This document shows, piece by piece, positions 55,949-64,000 of a DNA stretch of 64,000 nucleotides (position 1 is the first letter of the stretch; every line of letters begins with the position of its first letter). A program made the translations under genes and the position numbers. This DNA comes from Ideonella dechloratans (GTDB lineage: Bacteria > Pseudomonadota > Gammaproteobacteria > Burkholderiales > Burkholderiaceae_C), in assembly GCF_021049305.1 (NCBI RefSeq), contig NZ_CP088081.1, positions 1,302,001 to 1,366,000 of the forward strand, given 5' to 3'. Below the pieces are notes generated by a model. It did not search any database, was not told where the DNA came from, and worked only from the letters and a program-made list of their open reading frames with translations.

Positions 55949-56614
55949 ATGACGCACACTTCTGCCGAGATGCACGCCTACTACGCGGCGCGCGCACCGT
56001 ATTACGACGCCGTGTACCTCAAGCCAGAGCGCCAGGACGACATCGCCTTTCTGCGCCGCCACCTGCCAGAGCGCCTGCAGGGGCGGGACGTGCTGGAAGT
56101 GGCCTGTGGCACAGGCTACTGGACGCAGCACATCGCGCCCCTCGCCCGTCGGATGGTGGCCACCGACGGCACCGAGGAGCCGCTTGAATTTGCACGCCTG
56201 AGGCCGGGAACCGAAGCCGTCGCCTTCGGCCTGGCTGACGCCTATGAGCTGCCCGAGGAACTGGGCCAGTTCAACGCGGCGTTCGCGGGCCTGTGGTTGT
56301 CCCATGTGCCGGTTCAGGCGCGCCACGCCTTTCTGCGCAGCCTGCATCGGCGCCTGAGCCCCGGTGCCCGGGTGCTGTTCATCGACAACAGCACGGTGCA
56401 GTTGCAGGACTTTCCGATCGAGGAAACGGATGCCGAGGGCAACACCTACCAGCACCGTCCTCTGCGGGATGGCTCCGTCCACCGGGTGCTGAAGAACTTT
56501 CCCACCGAGGCCGAGTTGCGCGCCCTGATTCGTCCCGTTGCCTCCGCGTGCACCTTCCAGTCACTGGACAACTTCTGGTGGCTGGAATACGAGTTCAATG
56601 GCGTGATCGCCTGA
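55949..56614 (+). CDS. Class I SAM-dependent methyltransferase
   Basis: A 221-residue Rossmann-fold methyltransferase. SAM-binding motif I is VLEVACGTGYWTQHIA at about 51-66, motif II region MVATDGTEEPL follows, and GLWLSHVP is a later family segment. The substrate is unknown. The frame is open far upstream, but homology begins at ATG 55949 (MTHTSAEMHAYYAARAPYYD). It is followed closely by the P-loop kinase gene. Confidence 0.8.
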   Translation: MTHTSAEMHAYYAARAPYYDAVYLKPERQDDIAFLRRHLPERLQGRDVLEVACGTGYWTQHIAPLARRMVATDGTEEPLEFARLRPGTEAVAFGLADAYELPEELGQFNAAFAGLWLSHVPVQARHAFLRSLHRRLSPGARVLFIDNSTVQLQDFPIEETDAEGNTYQHRPLRDGSVHRVLKNFPTEAELRALIRPVASACTFQSLDNFWWLEYEFNGVIA

Positions 56615-56625
56615 CGGGGCGGCGC

Positions 56626-57177
56626 ATGCGCATCCACATCACCGGCGCGTCGGGGGCGGGGTCTTCCACGCTGGCCATCGCCCTGGCACGCCAGTTGGGC
56701 TGGCGCTGTCTGGATGGTGACGACTACTTCTGGCTGCGGCCCGAGCCGCCCTTCGAGGCCCGGCGGGCGCCGCAGGAGCGGCTGGCGCTGCTGCTGTCGG
56801 ACATGGCCGAGGCTGGCGATGTCGTGCTGGCGGGTTCGGTCGATGGCTGGGGTCAGGAGCTGGAAGACGCCTTCGACCTGATCGTGCTTCTTCGCCTGGG
56901 TGCGGACCTCCGCCTCCAACGGCTGCGCGCGCGGGAGATGCAGCGCTTCGGGGCCGTTGATGCCGACTTCCTTGCCTGGGCTGCTCAGTACGACACCGGC
57001 ACTCTGGAGGGCCGTTCGCTGTCCCGCCAGCAAGAGTGGCTGGCCGCCCGATCCTGTCCGGTGCTGGTCATGGAGGGGGATCTCTCGGTTGAGGAGCGGA
57101 TGCGCAGGGTGCTGGACTGTCTGAAAATCATCGAGCCATGCACTCAAAAGGATTCCCGCCGTGACGCATCTCTTTGA
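56626..57177 (+). CDS. Adenylate-kinase-like P-loop protein
   Basis: A 183-residue P-loop NTPase with Walker A GASGAGSST at residues 7-15 and a DGDDYFW switch, similar to small AAA/adenylate-kinase-like proteins without a full lid. The activity is unknown; small-molecule or nucleotide phosphorylation is possible. Its start is 12 bp after the methyltransferase stop, and its last 17 bp overlap the following small gene, so the three are probably one operon. Confidence 0.72.
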   Translation: MRIHITGASGAGSSTLAIALARQLGWRCLDGDDYFWLRPEPPFEARRAPQERLALLLSDMAEAGDVVLAGSVDGWGQELEDAFDLIVLLRLGADLRLQRLRAREMQRFGAVDADFLAWAAQYDTGTLEGRSLSRQQEWLAARSCPVLVMEGDLSVEERMRRVLDCLKIIEPCTQKDSRRDASL

Positions 57178-57496
57178 AAAGTCCCGAGCCGTTGCCGTCG
57201 GCCTTGTGGTGACTGTCGTGGGCCTCGGCCCTGTGCGTGAGGCCATGGCTGTCACGCCGTCATTCCCGTCAGAAGACCCGAGCGAGCAGAGCGCTGCGTT
57301 GGCCGCGCAACAAGAGATGCTGAGCGACCTCAAGGGCAAGCTGGCGGCGCAGAGCCAGCTTCTGCATGCGCAGCGGGAGACGCTGGCCGCGCAGTCTCAG
57401 ATGCTGGGCGAGCAGCGAAAGGTACTGGCCGTGCAGCCGCATGTCGCGGCATCGGTCCAGGAGGGCCAGCAGCCATCCCTGCCGACCGAGCCATGA
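57161..57496 (+). CDS. Small secreted coiled-coil protein, unknown
   Basis: A 111-residue predicted exported protein (signal peptide about 1-30, cleavage after AMA). The rest is a Gln/Leu-rich coiled coil with near-repeats of the form AAQSQLLHAQRETLAAQSQML. The GTG start follows AAGGA; it overlaps the upstream kinase gene by 17 bp and the next gene by four bases (ATGA). I do not recognise it. Confidence 0.5.
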   Translation: MTHLFEKSRAVAVGLVVTVVGLGPVREAMAVTPSFPSEDPSEQSAALAAQQEMLSDLKGKLAAQSQLLHAQRETLAAQSQMLGEQRKVLAVQPHVAASVQEGQQPSLPTEP

Positions 57497-58077
57497 GAAG
57501 TCCGTGGGTGAACGAGCCTGTGAGATGGTTCGCCGTCGGTCTGCTGGCGTTGGTTTGGGGGCCGCAACTGGCCTTGGCGGAGGCCAGGTCTTGTGCCAGC
57601 CAGATGGGTTCGTCCATGGCCGCGCAGTTGGTCAAGCAATGCTTGGCGGTGTCCCCCGCGACGCATCCGCCATGCCATGCCAGCAACCCTTGCGACTTGA
57701 TCGTCGATGAGATCGACCGGTCCTGCGGCTTGCTGGGAGCGCCAGCACAGCGACCGGCCTTTTGTGCCACGTCGCCTCAGAAATCAGGACAGGTGACGGG
57801 CGTGCTGCTGAGCGGCGGTGGGGTGGACGATTGGCGCATCGTGGTGCTGACCGACGGTGGCCAGCGGGTCCAGGCGTATTGCGATGGACACTGCGGGGCG
57901 GATTGGTTTGTCGCGGACAAGGACGACGTTGCCACACTGAGAGGCAGCCTGCAGGGCCGCCGTGTGACGCTGACGGTGGCCATCGAGCCGAATCGCTCGC
58001 GCGTGGCAGGGGCTGGCGACGACGACAAGCTGGCCTTTGTGAAGGCGCTCAAGCTGTCTGGTTCCCCGGATCAGTGA
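57493..58077 (+). CDS. Secreted Cys-containing protein of unknown function
   Basis: A 194-residue predicted exported protein (signal peptide about 1-29, cleavage after ALA). The mature part has eight cysteines in CAS, KQC, PCHASNPC, RSCG, FCAT, YC and DGHC contexts, suggesting four disulfides. It starts with an ATGA overlap with the preceding small gene, so the two are translationally coupled. I do not recognise it. Confidence 0.55.
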   Translation: MRSPWVNEPVRWFAVGLLALVWGPQLALAEARSCASQMGSSMAAQLVKQCLAVSPATHPPCHASNPCDLIVDEIDRSCGLLGAPAQRPAFCATSPQKSGQVTGVLLSGGGVDDWRIVVLTDGGQRVQAYCDGHCGADWFVADKDDVATLRGSLQGRRVTLTVAIEPNRSRVAGAGDDDKLAFVKALKLSGSPDQ

Positions 58078-58097
58078 GATTGCCGAAAGGCGTTGCT

Positions 58098-58664
58098 TCA
58101 GTGCTCCGCGGCCCCGGCGCGTTGCCACGCCGCCTTGGTGAGCGAATGCGTCGCCAAGCTCATGCCATACCAAGGTTCGAGCCCACGAAACTGCATGCCG
58201 AGGCGGTCCATGACCCGTCCCGAGGCGACGTTGTCCGGGTGACGAACGGCCAGGAGTTCCGCGGCTGACAAGTCGTTGAATGCAAACGCCGTCATGCGTT
58301 CTGCCGCCTCGCTGGCCAGGCCACGGCGCCAGAAGTCCGGATGCAGGCGCCAGCCCAGCTCCAGAGGATTGGACCGAAGGGTCTCCAGGTCGGTGGGCGG
58401 TGCCGCCTCTCGGCGCAGGTGCTGGACTGCGCCCGCACCGGCAAGGCGGCCACTTTGCAGCTCGATCAGCGCCCACCAGCTCGTTCCCCAGGCGGCCCAG
58501 CAGCGCTGCACCCGGGCGATCATCTCTGCCGTCTGTTCGCGCGTCTCGGGCTCACCCGAGATGTAGCGCATCACCTCCGGGCGCGAGTTCATTGCGTGAA
58601 GTCCGTCGAGATGACGTTCGCTGAGAGGTTCCAGGCGGAGTCGTTCGGTGAACAGGACTGTCAT
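58098..58664 (-). CDS. GNAT family N-acetyltransferase (RimJ/RimL-like)
   Basis: A 188-residue acetyltransferase. TERLRLEPLSERHLDGLHAM at the N-terminus, LGWRLHPDFWRRGLASEAAERM (acetyl-CoA loop) and ASGRVMDRLGMQFRG are typical of the RimJ/RimL-like subfamily. Substrate unknown. It is convergent with the secreted protein gene and 15 bp upstream of liuE's stop on the same strand, but unrelated to leucine degradation. Confidence 0.85.
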   Translation of the reverse strand: MTVLFTERLRLEPLSERHLDGLHAMNSRPEVMRYISGEPETREQTAEMIARVQRCWAAWGTSWWALIELQSGRLAGAGAVQHLRREAAPPTDLETLRSNPLELGWRLHPDFWRRGLASEAAERMTAFAFNDLSAAELLAVRHPDNVASGRVMDRLGMQFRGLEPWYGMSLATHSLTKAAWQRAGAAEH

Positions 58665-58679
58665 GGTGACCGGCGCCCC

Positions 58680-59597
58680 TCAGGCGCCCCGCTTGGCCAG
58701 CAGCGCCCGCGCCGTGCGCGAGCCGTTGGCCTGGCCCAGCGCGTCGCGGATGAAGGCGCCGGCGTCGATCAGGGCGTCCAGGTCGATGCCGGTGTCGATG
58801 CCCAGGCCGTGCAGCAGGTAGACCACGTCCTCGGTGGCCACGTTGCCGGTGGCGCCCTTGGCGTAGGGGCAGCCGCCCAGGCCGGAGACGCTGGCGTCGA
58901 AGGTGTGGATGCCCAGCTCCAGGCTGGCGTAGACATTGGCCAGGGCCATGCCGTAGGTGTCGTGGAAATGCCCGCTCACCTCCGCCAGCGGGTAGTGGCG
59001 CAGCGCGGCTTCCAGCGCGCGCTGCACCTGGCGCGGGGTGCCCACGCCGATGGTGTCGGCCACGCCCACGTGCTGCACGCCGATCTCCGCCATCAGCCGG
59101 GCCACCAGTTCGACCCGCTCGGGGGCAATGGCGCCCTCGTAGGGGCAGCCCACCGCGCAGGAGATGGCGCCGCGCACCTTGACGCCCGCGGCGCGGGCGG
59201 CCGCCACCACCGGTGCGAAGCGCTCGATGGATTCGGCGATGGAGCAGTTGATGTTCTTCTGGCTGAAGGCCTCGCTGGCGGCGCCGAAGACGACGATCTC
59301 GTCCGGCTGCGTGGCGGTGGCCGCTTCCCAGCCCTTCAGGTTGGGCGTCAGCACCGCGTAGCGCACGCCCGCCTTACGCTGAAGGCCGGCCATCACCTCG
59401 GCGTTGTCGGCCATCTGCGGCACCCACTTGGGGCTGACGAAGCTGGTGACCTCGATCTCGCGCAGGCCGGCGGCCTGCAGGCGGTGGACCAGCTCGATCT
59501 TGGTGGCGGCCGGGACGGTCTGCTTCTCGTTCTGCAGGCCGTCGCGCGGGCCCACCTCGACCAGGGTGACGCGGGCGGGGAGGTTGGCGGTGCTCAT
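58680..59597 (-). CDS. liuE: Hydroxymethylglutaryl-CoA lyase
   Basis: This enzyme cleaves HMG-CoA to acetoacetate and acetyl-CoA, the last step of leucine degradation. The 305-residue protein has LVEVGPRDGLQNEKQ near the N-terminus and the active-site signature GLGGCPYAKGATGN about residue 232. ATG 59597 has GGAGA nine bases upstream; ATG 59606 overlaps the liuD stop as ATGA and would add three residues. Also known as mvaB. Confidence 0.94.
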   Translation of the reverse strand: MSTANLPARVTLVEVGPRDGLQNEKQTVPAATKIELVHRLQAAGLREIEVTSFVSPKWVPQMADNAEVMAGLQRKAGVRYAVLTPNLKGWEAATATQPDEIVVFGAASEAFSQKNINCSIAESIERFAPVVAAARAAGVKVRGAISCAVGCPYEGAIAPERVELVARLMAEIGVQHVGVADTIGVGTPRQVQRALEAALRHYPLAEVSGHFHDTYGMALANVYASLELGIHTFDASVSGLGGCPYAKGATGNVATEDVVYLLHGLGIDTGIDLDALIDAGAFIRDALGQANGSRTARALLAKRGA

Positions 59598-59602
59598 GGC
59601 GC

Positions 59603-61621
59603 TCATTCTCCGGCCAGTGTGAGCAGCGCGGCGCCTTCGCTCACCTGGTCGCCCACGGCATAGAGCAACTCGCCCACCACGCCGTCGCGCGGGGCGTGCA
59701 GGGTGTGTTCCATCTTCATCGCCTCCATCACCGCCAGCGGCTGGCCGGCCGTCACGGTGGCACCGGCCTGCACCAGCAGGGCGACCACCTTGCCGGGCAT
59801 GGGCGCGGTCAGCGAGCCGCCGCCGCCGGCCTGGTCGGCGGCGTGGGCGATGGGGTCGTACTCGCTCAGTTCCAGGCTGCCGTGCTCGCCGAACACCGCC
59901 AGCGTTTCGCCCGCGGCGTGCACGGCCAGCACATGGCGCTGGCCGGCCAGCAGCACTTCGTAGCGGTCCTCACCCAAGGCGCGCCAGCCCAGGGGCCAGT
60001 GCTGCTCGCCCAGGCTCAGGCGCAGCGCGCCGTCGTGCAGGCGCGCCAGCGTGAAGCCGTGGTGCTCGCCGCCCAGGGCCAAGTCGATGCGGCGGCGCGC
60101 GCCACCGTGCAGGCGCCAGCCGTCGCGCCGGCTCCAGGGGTCGCTGCCTTCCAGCGTCTGCTCGTGGCGCAGCTGGTGGGCCACCACGCCCGCGGCGGCC
60201 ACCTCCAGCGGCAGGCCGGCGTGGCCGAACAGGGCGGGGCGCTCGCGCTCGATCAGCGCGGTGTCCAGGTCGGCGGTGGCGAAGGCGCGGCTGCCCACCA
60301 CGCGGCGCAGGAAGGCCACGTTGGTGGCCAGGCCGACGATGCGGGTGTCGCGCAGCGCGGCGTCCAGCCGGGCCAGGGCCTGGGCGCGGTCTTCGCCCCA
60401 GACGATGAGCTTGGCCACCATCGAGTCGTAGTGCGGGCTGATGGCGTCGCCTTCGCGCACGCCGGCATCCACCCGCACCGGGGCGGGCGTCAGCGCATCG
60501 CCCCCGCGCTGGAAGGCCACGTGGGCGGGCCAGCGCAGCACCTGCAGCGTGCCGGTGGCGGGCAGGAAGCCGGCGTCCGGGTTCTCGGCGCAGATGCGGG
60601 CCTCGATGGCGTGGCCGTGGATGCGCAGCTCGTCCTGCCGGCGCGGCAGCGGCTGACCGGCGGCCACGCGCAGCTGCCACTCCACCAGGTCCAGGCCGGT
60701 GATGGCCTCGGTCACCGGATGTTCCACCTGCAGGCGGGTGTTCATCTCCATGAAGTAGAAGCGGATGTCGCCGTCGTCACGCTCCTCGGCGATGAACTCC
60801 ACCGTGCCCGCGCCCACATAGCCCACGGCCTGGGCGGCGGCCACGGCGGCGGCGCCCATCTCGGCGCGGCGCTCGGCCGACAGGCCGGGGGCGGGGGCCT
60901 CTTCCAGCACCTTCTGGTGGCGGCGCTGCACCGAGCAGTCGCGCTCGAACAGGTAGACGCACTGGCCCTGGGTGTCGGCGAAGACCTGGATCTCGATGTG
61001 GCGCGGGCGGGTGACGTAGCGCTCCACCAGCACATGGTCGTTGCCGAAGCTGGCGGCGGCCTCGCGCTGGCAGGAGACCAGGGCGGCGACGAAGTCCTCG
61101 GCGCGATCCACCCGGCGCATGCCGCGGCCACCGCCGCCGGCGCTGGCCTTGATCAGCACCGGAAAGCCGATGGCCTCGGCCTGGCCCAGCAGGAACTGCG
61201 GGTCGTTGTTGTCACCGTGGTAGCCGGGCACCAGCGGCACGCCGGCCTCGGCCATCAGGGCCTTGGCGGCGGCCTTGCTGCCCATGGCGGCAATGGCCTC
61301 CGGCGGCGGGCCGATGAAGACCAGGCCGGCGGCGGCGCAGGCACGGGCGAAGTCCTCGTTCTCGCTCAGAAAGCCGTAGCCCGGGTGCACGGCCTGGGCG
61401 CCGGTGGCCTTGGCCGCGTCGAGGATGCGCTGCCACTGCAGGTAACTGTCCTTGGCAGCGTGACCGCCGATGGGCACCGCCTCGTCGCAGGCGCCCACAT
61501 GGGCGGCCTGGGCGTCGGCCTCGGAATAGACGGCCACGGTGCGCACGCCCAGGCGGCGCGCGGTCTGGGCCACGCGGCAGGCGATTTCGCCTCGGTTCGC
61601 AATGAGAATTTTCTTGAACAT
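59603..61621 (-). CDS. liuD: Methylcrotonyl-CoA carboxylase, biotin-containing alpha subunit
   Basis: The alpha subunit carries biotin carboxylase and biotin carrier functions. In the liu operon it carboxylates 3-methylcrotonyl-CoA together with the LiuB beta subunit. The 672-residue protein starts MFKKILIANRGEIACRV, has ATP-grasp segments such as SAGGGGRGMRRV, and ends in a biotinyl domain with EAMKMEH, biotin on Lys636. The Shine-Dalgarno is a short GAGG four bases before ATG 61621. The upstream 137 bp hold a decoy copy of the gene start (see 61633-61758). Confidence 0.94.
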   Translation of the reverse strand: MFKKILIANRGEIACRVAQTARRLGVRTVAVYSEADAQAAHVGACDEAVPIGGHAAKDSYLQWQRILDAAKATGAQAVHPGYGFLSENEDFARACAAAGLVFIGPPPEAIAAMGSKAAAKALMAEAGVPLVPGYHGDNNDPQFLLGQAEAIGFPVLIKASAGGGGRGMRRVDRAEDFVAALVSCQREAAASFGNDHVLVERYVTRPRHIEIQVFADTQGQCVYLFERDCSVQRRHQKVLEEAPAPGLSAERRAEMGAAAVAAAQAVGYVGAGTVEFIAEERDDGDIRFYFMEMNTRLQVEHPVTEAITGLDLVEWQLRVAAGQPLPRRQDELRIHGHAIEARICAENPDAGFLPATGTLQVLRWPAHVAFQRGGDALTPAPVRVDAGVREGDAISPHYDSMVAKLIVWGEDRAQALARLDAALRDTRIVGLATNVAFLRRVVGSRAFATADLDTALIERERPALFGHAGLPLEVAAAGVVAHQLRHEQTLEGSDPWSRRDGWRLHGGARRRIDLALGGEHHGFTLARLHDGALRLSLGEQHWPLGWRALGEDRYEVLLAGQRHVLAVHAAGETLAVFGEHGSLELSEYDPIAHAADQAGGGGSLTAPMPGKVVALLVQAGATVTAGQPLAVMEAMKMEHTLHAPRDGVVGELLYAVGDQVSEGAALLTLAGE

Positions 61622-61632
61622 GGTGCCTCGGC

Positions 61633-61758
61633 TCAATCGCGGCCTGCTGCGCAGGCCAGGCCATTTGGTGTGATGCCCACGTGCGCAAGCGCACATGAGC
61701 ACACCCCCACGCCTGCGGCGTGAATGCCGCGGTTGGCGATGAGGATCTTCTTGAACAT
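61633..61758 (-). CDS. Decoy liuD start / 41-residue leader frame
   Basis: A 41-residue frame that begins MFKKILIANRG, the same first 11 residues as liuD, and then diverges into an unrelated Ala/Gly/Cys-containing tail. It starts 22 bp after the liuC stop with GGAGA nine bases upstream, and its TGA lies 11 bp before the true liuD ATG. Against liuD, the 33 matching bases differ at five third positions, all synonymous. It may be a remnant of a liuD-like start or a translated leader. Confidence 0.5.
   Translation of the reverse strand: MFKKILIANRGIHAAGVGVCSCALAHVGITPNGLACAAGRD
61641..61722. repeat. Three perfect hairpins between decoy and real liuD start
   Basis: GGCCTGC/GCAGGCC with TGC loop (61641-61657), GTGCGC/GCGCAC with AA loop (61681-61694) and CACGCC/GGCGTG with TGC loop (61708-61722). 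All three stems are perfect and spaced 23 and 13 bases apart. They could be a folded mRNA leader or the remains of a small palindromic inserted element. Confidence 0.55.
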
Positions 61759-61780
61759 CTTGTGGGGTCTCCGTGCCGGC

Positions 61781-62563
61781 TCAGGCCAGCCAGGCGGGGG
61801 GGCGCTTCTGCAGAAAGGACGAGACGCCTTCCTTGCCTTCGGCACTGCCGCGGATGTCGGCGATGCGCCGGGCGGTGTCGGCGCGCAGCTCGTCGCTCAG
61901 GGGCTGCTGGGCCAGGTCCTGCACCAGGCGCTTGCAGGCGCGCACGGCGGCCGGGCCATTGGCCACCAGGGCTTCGATCAGGGCTTGCACGCGGACGTCC
62001 AGCTGATCGGCGGGGCAGAGCTCGTGCACCAGACCCAGGCGGTGGGCCTCGGCGGCGCTGAAGCGCTCGGCGGTGGTGAAGTAGCGCTGGGCGGCGCGCT
62101 GGCCGATGGCGGCGATCACGTAGGGCGCGATGGTGGCCGGCAGCAGGCCCAGCTTGGCCTCGCTCAGGCAGAAGTGCACGCCGTCGGCGGCCACCAGCAC
62201 GTCGCACAGCGCGGCCAGGCCCACGCCACCGGCGTAGCAGTCACCCTGCACGCGGCCGATGACGGGCACCGGGCACTGGTGGATGGTCCACAGCATGTCG
62301 GCCAGAGCCTGGGCGTCAGCCCGGTTCTGCTCCCAGCTGTAGTCGGCCATGGCGCGCATCCAGTTCAGGTCCGCGCCGGCGCAGAAGGCCTTGCCGTGGC
62401 CGGCCAGCACCACGGCGCGCAGCGTGTCGTCCTGCGACAGCGCGCGGAAGGTGGCGGTCAGCTCGGCGATGACCTGGTCGTTGAAGGCGTTGCGCACGTC
62501 CGGCCGGTTGAGCCAGACCTCGGCCACATGGGGCGAAGGGCGCCGTAGTTCCAGGGTGTTCAT
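61781..62563 (-). CDS. liuC: Methylglutaconyl-CoA hydratase (enoyl-CoA hydratase family)
   Basis: A 260-residue crotonase-fold enzyme that would hydrate 3-methylglutaconyl-CoA to HMG-CoA in leucine degradation. The oxyanion-hole segments are GKAFCAGADLNWM (about residue 60) and CYAGGVGLAALCD (about 107). The position between liuB and liuD defines its job. ATG 62563 begins MNTLELRRPSPHVAEVWLNRP; the frame is open upstream to 62629. Confidence 0.9.
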   Translation of the reverse strand: MNTLELRRPSPHVAEVWLNRPDVRNAFNDQVIAELTATFRALSQDDTLRAVVLAGHGKAFCAGADLNWMRAMADYSWEQNRADAQALADMLWTIHQCPVPVIGRVQGDCYAGGVGLAALCDVLVAADGVHFCLSEAKLGLLPATIAPYVIAAIGQRAAQRYFTTAERFSAAEAHRLGLVHELCPADQLDVRVQALIEALVANGPAAVRACKRLVQDLAQQPLSDELRADTARRIADIRGSAEGKEGVSSFLQKRPPAWLA

Positions 62564-62620
62564 GGACGCGTGATCAGCGGGTGTTGTCAAGGGATTGGCG
62601 TGGATCCGGCTTGGCCGGTC

Positions 62621-62649
62621 CGCTGCCAAAGCCCCCTTGGGGGGCAGCG
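62621..62649. repeat. GC hairpin between liuB and liuC
   Basis: CGCTGCC (62621-62627) and GGCAGCG (62643-62649) flank an inner CCCCC/GGGGG stem with a TT loop. On the minus strand it is followed by only a weak T tract. It resembles a class of C5/G5 intergenic hairpins frequent in Burkholderiales; a similar one lies at 55801-55814. It might attenuate but probably does not stop transcription within the operon. Confidence 0.4.
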
Positions 62650-62671
62650 ACCGGAAGGGAGCGTGGGGGCT

Positions 62672-64000
62672 TCACATCCTGAACACGCCGAACTTGGCGT
62701 CCGGGATCGGTGCGTTCAGGCTGGCCGACAGGCCCAGGGCCAGCACGCGGCGGGTGTCGACGGGGTTGATGATGCCGTCGTCCCACAGGCGGGCGCTGGC
62801 GTAGTACGGGTGGCCCTGCACCTCGTACTGCTGGCGGATCGGGGCCTTGAAGGCCTCTTCCTGCTCGGCGCTCCATTGGCCGCCCTTGGCCTCGATGCCA
62901 TCGCGCTTCACGGTGGCCAGCACGCTGGCGGCCTGCTCGCCGCCCATCACGCTGATGCGGGCGTTGGGCCACATCCAGAGGAAGCGCGGCGAGTAGGCGC
63001 GGCCGCACATGCCGTAGTTGCCGGCGCCGAAGCTGCCGCCGATGATGACGGTGAACTTGGGCACGTTGGCGCAGGCCACGGCCGTCACCATCTTGGCGCC
63101 GGCGCGGGCGATGCCCTCGTTCTCGTACTTGCGGCCCACCATGAAGCCGGTGATGTTCTGCAGGAAGACCAGCGGGATCTTGCGCTGGCAGCACAGCTCG
63201 ATGAAGTGGGCGCCCTTGTTGGCGCTCTCGGCGAACAGGATGCCGTTGTTGGCCACGATGCCCACCGGCATGCCCTCGATGTGGGCGAAGCCGCAGACCA
63301 GGGTGTTGCCGTAGCGGGCCTTGAACTCGTCGAATTCCGAGCCGTCGACGATGCGGGCGATGATCTCGCGCACGTCGAAGGGCTTGCGGGTGTCGGTGGG
63401 GATGACGGCCAGCAGTTCCTCGGCCGGGTAGAGCGGGGCCTGCGGCGGGCGCACCGCCAGCGGCGCGGGCTTCTGCCAGTTCAGGTGGCTCACCGCCTGG
63501 CGGGCCAGGGCCAGGGCGTGCAGATCGTTCTCGGCCAGGTGGTCGGCCACGCCGGACAGGCGGGTGTGCACGTCACCGCCGCCCAGGTCCTCGGCGCTCA
63601 CCACCTCGCCGGTGGCGGCCTTCACCAGCGGCGGGCCGCCCAGGAAGATGGTGCCCTGGTTCTTGACGATGATGGTCTCGTCGCTCATGGCCGGCACGTA
63701 GGCGCCGCCGGCGGTGCAGGAGCCCATCACCACGGCGATCTGCGGGATGCCCTCGCCGCTCATCGTGGCCTGGTTGTAGAAGATGCGGCCGAAGTGGTCG
63801 CGGTCGGGGAAGACCTCGTCCTGGTTGGGCAGGTTGGCGCCACCGGAATCGACCAGGTAAATGCAGGGCAGGCGGTTCTCGCGGGCCACCTCCTGCGCGC
63901 GCAGGTGCTTCTTGACGGTCAGCGGGTAGTAGGTGCCGCCCTTGACGGTGGCGTCGTTGCAGACGATGACGCACTCCACGCCCGCCACCCGGCCGATGCC
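62672..64000 (-). CDS. liuB: Methylcrotonyl-CoA carboxylase, carboxyltransferase beta subunit (5' end off window)
   Basis: Carboxyltransferase beta subunit of methylcrotonyl-CoA carboxylase. The visible 442 residues contain CoA-binding and biotin-binding crotonase-like segments: [55 protein letters not shown] and [19 protein letters not shown]. It ends VFRM. The N-terminus lies beyond the right edge. Gene order beta, hydratase, alpha, lyase matches liuBCDE; liuA (isovaleryl-CoA dehydrogenase) would be expected further right. Confidence 0.94.
   Translation of the reverse strand, partial: GIGRVAGVECVIVCNDATVKGGTYYPLTVKKHLRAQEVARENRLPCIYLVDSGGANLPNQDEVFPDRDHFGRIFYNQATMSGEGIPQIAVVMGSCTAGGAYVPAMSDETIIVKNQGTIFLGGPPLVKAATGEVVSAEDLGGGDVHTRLSGVADHLAENDLHALALARQAVSHLNWQKPAPLAVRPPQAPLYPAEELLAVIPTDTRKPFDVREIIARIVDGSEFDEFKARYGNTLVCGFAHIEGMPVGIVANNGILFAESANKGAHFIELCCQRKIPLVFLQNITGFMVGRKYENEGIARAGAKMVTAVACANVPKFTVIIGGSFGAGNYGMCGRAYSPRFLWMWPNARISVMGGEQAASVLATVKRDGIEAKGGQWSAEQEEAFKAPIRQQYEVQGHPYYASARLWDDGIINPVDTRRVLALGLSASLNAPIPDAKFGVFRM

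Overview
The window is a high-GC (about 70% by eye) chromosomal segment of a betaproteobacterium, most likely Burkholderiales of the Ideonella/Rubrivivax/Leptothrix/Roseateles type. The pointers are the Entner-Doudoroff dehydratase, an extracellular PHA depolymerase with a type 2 catalytic domain, a leucine-degradation (liu) operon, a ribF-ileS-lspA run and a TonB-ExbB-ExbD-ExbD cluster. The assignment is inferred from gene content only. I see no insertion sequence, prophage, integrase or CRISPR array. The segment is mainly core metabolism and housekeeping, with one small accessory patch around 55.8-58.7 kb.

Layout. 0-10.5 kb: a truncated lytic transglycosylase, ubiD, a structured intergenic element that looks like a small RNA with its own promoter and terminator (2473-2645), a giant AsmA-like DUF748 protein, msrA, pdxH, a degenerate nucleotidyltransferase and edd. 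10.5-15.4 kb (minus strand): tonB, exbB, exbD, exbD, a terminator, then a secreted TPR protein and a metallo-beta-lactamase-fold hydrolase. 15.4-26.8 kb (minus strand): tRNA-Ala(CGC) with promoter and terminator, rarD, truC, a YchJ protein, a DUF2189 membrane protein, an ABC1/UbiB kinase, lspA, ileS, ribF, rsuA and yajQ. 26.8-45 kb: murB, a DEDDh exonuclease, a small acetyltransferase, an S9A peptidase, yaeQ, prlC convergent with and overlapping an RhlE-type helicase, a TonB-dependent receptor, an S4 RNA-binding protein, rsgA with an unusual leader, a PhoD phosphatase with an Ala-rich insertion, and an S9 lipoprotein peptidase. 45-54 kb: a small conserved protein, dusC overlapping minC, minD, minE, an HDOD protein, a GlcG/HbpS protein, a YgjP-like metalloprotease, a VOC protein, uppP, a ParA ATPase, a DUF1415 protein and psd. 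54-58.7 kb: the PHA depolymerase, then methyltransferase, P-loop kinase, two small secreted proteins and a GNAT acetyltransferase. 58.7-64 kb (minus strand): liuB (5' end off the window), liuC, liuD and liuE.

How the parts work together. tonB-exbB-exbD-exbD forms an inner-membrane energy transducer that could power the TonB-dependent receptor at 36-38 kb. minCDE places the division septum. ribF, ileS and lspA are a common bacterial housekeeping run. uppP and murB act in peptidoglycan precursor supply, and ubiD (perhaps with the ABC1 kinase) in ubiquinone synthesis. The liu genes convert methylcrotonyl-CoA to acetoacetate and acetyl-CoA. The depolymerase releases hydroxyacids from extracellular polyester, and edd feeds the Entner-Doudoroff route.

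The most unusual signals are non-coding or architectural: the candidate small RNA after ubiD; a decoy copy of the liuD start with three perfect hairpins between decoy and real start; a 14-codon leader with strong Shine-Dalgarno plus hairpins ahead of rsgA; and the Ala-rich insertion within the PhoD catalytic domain. No complete new multi-gene system is evident.
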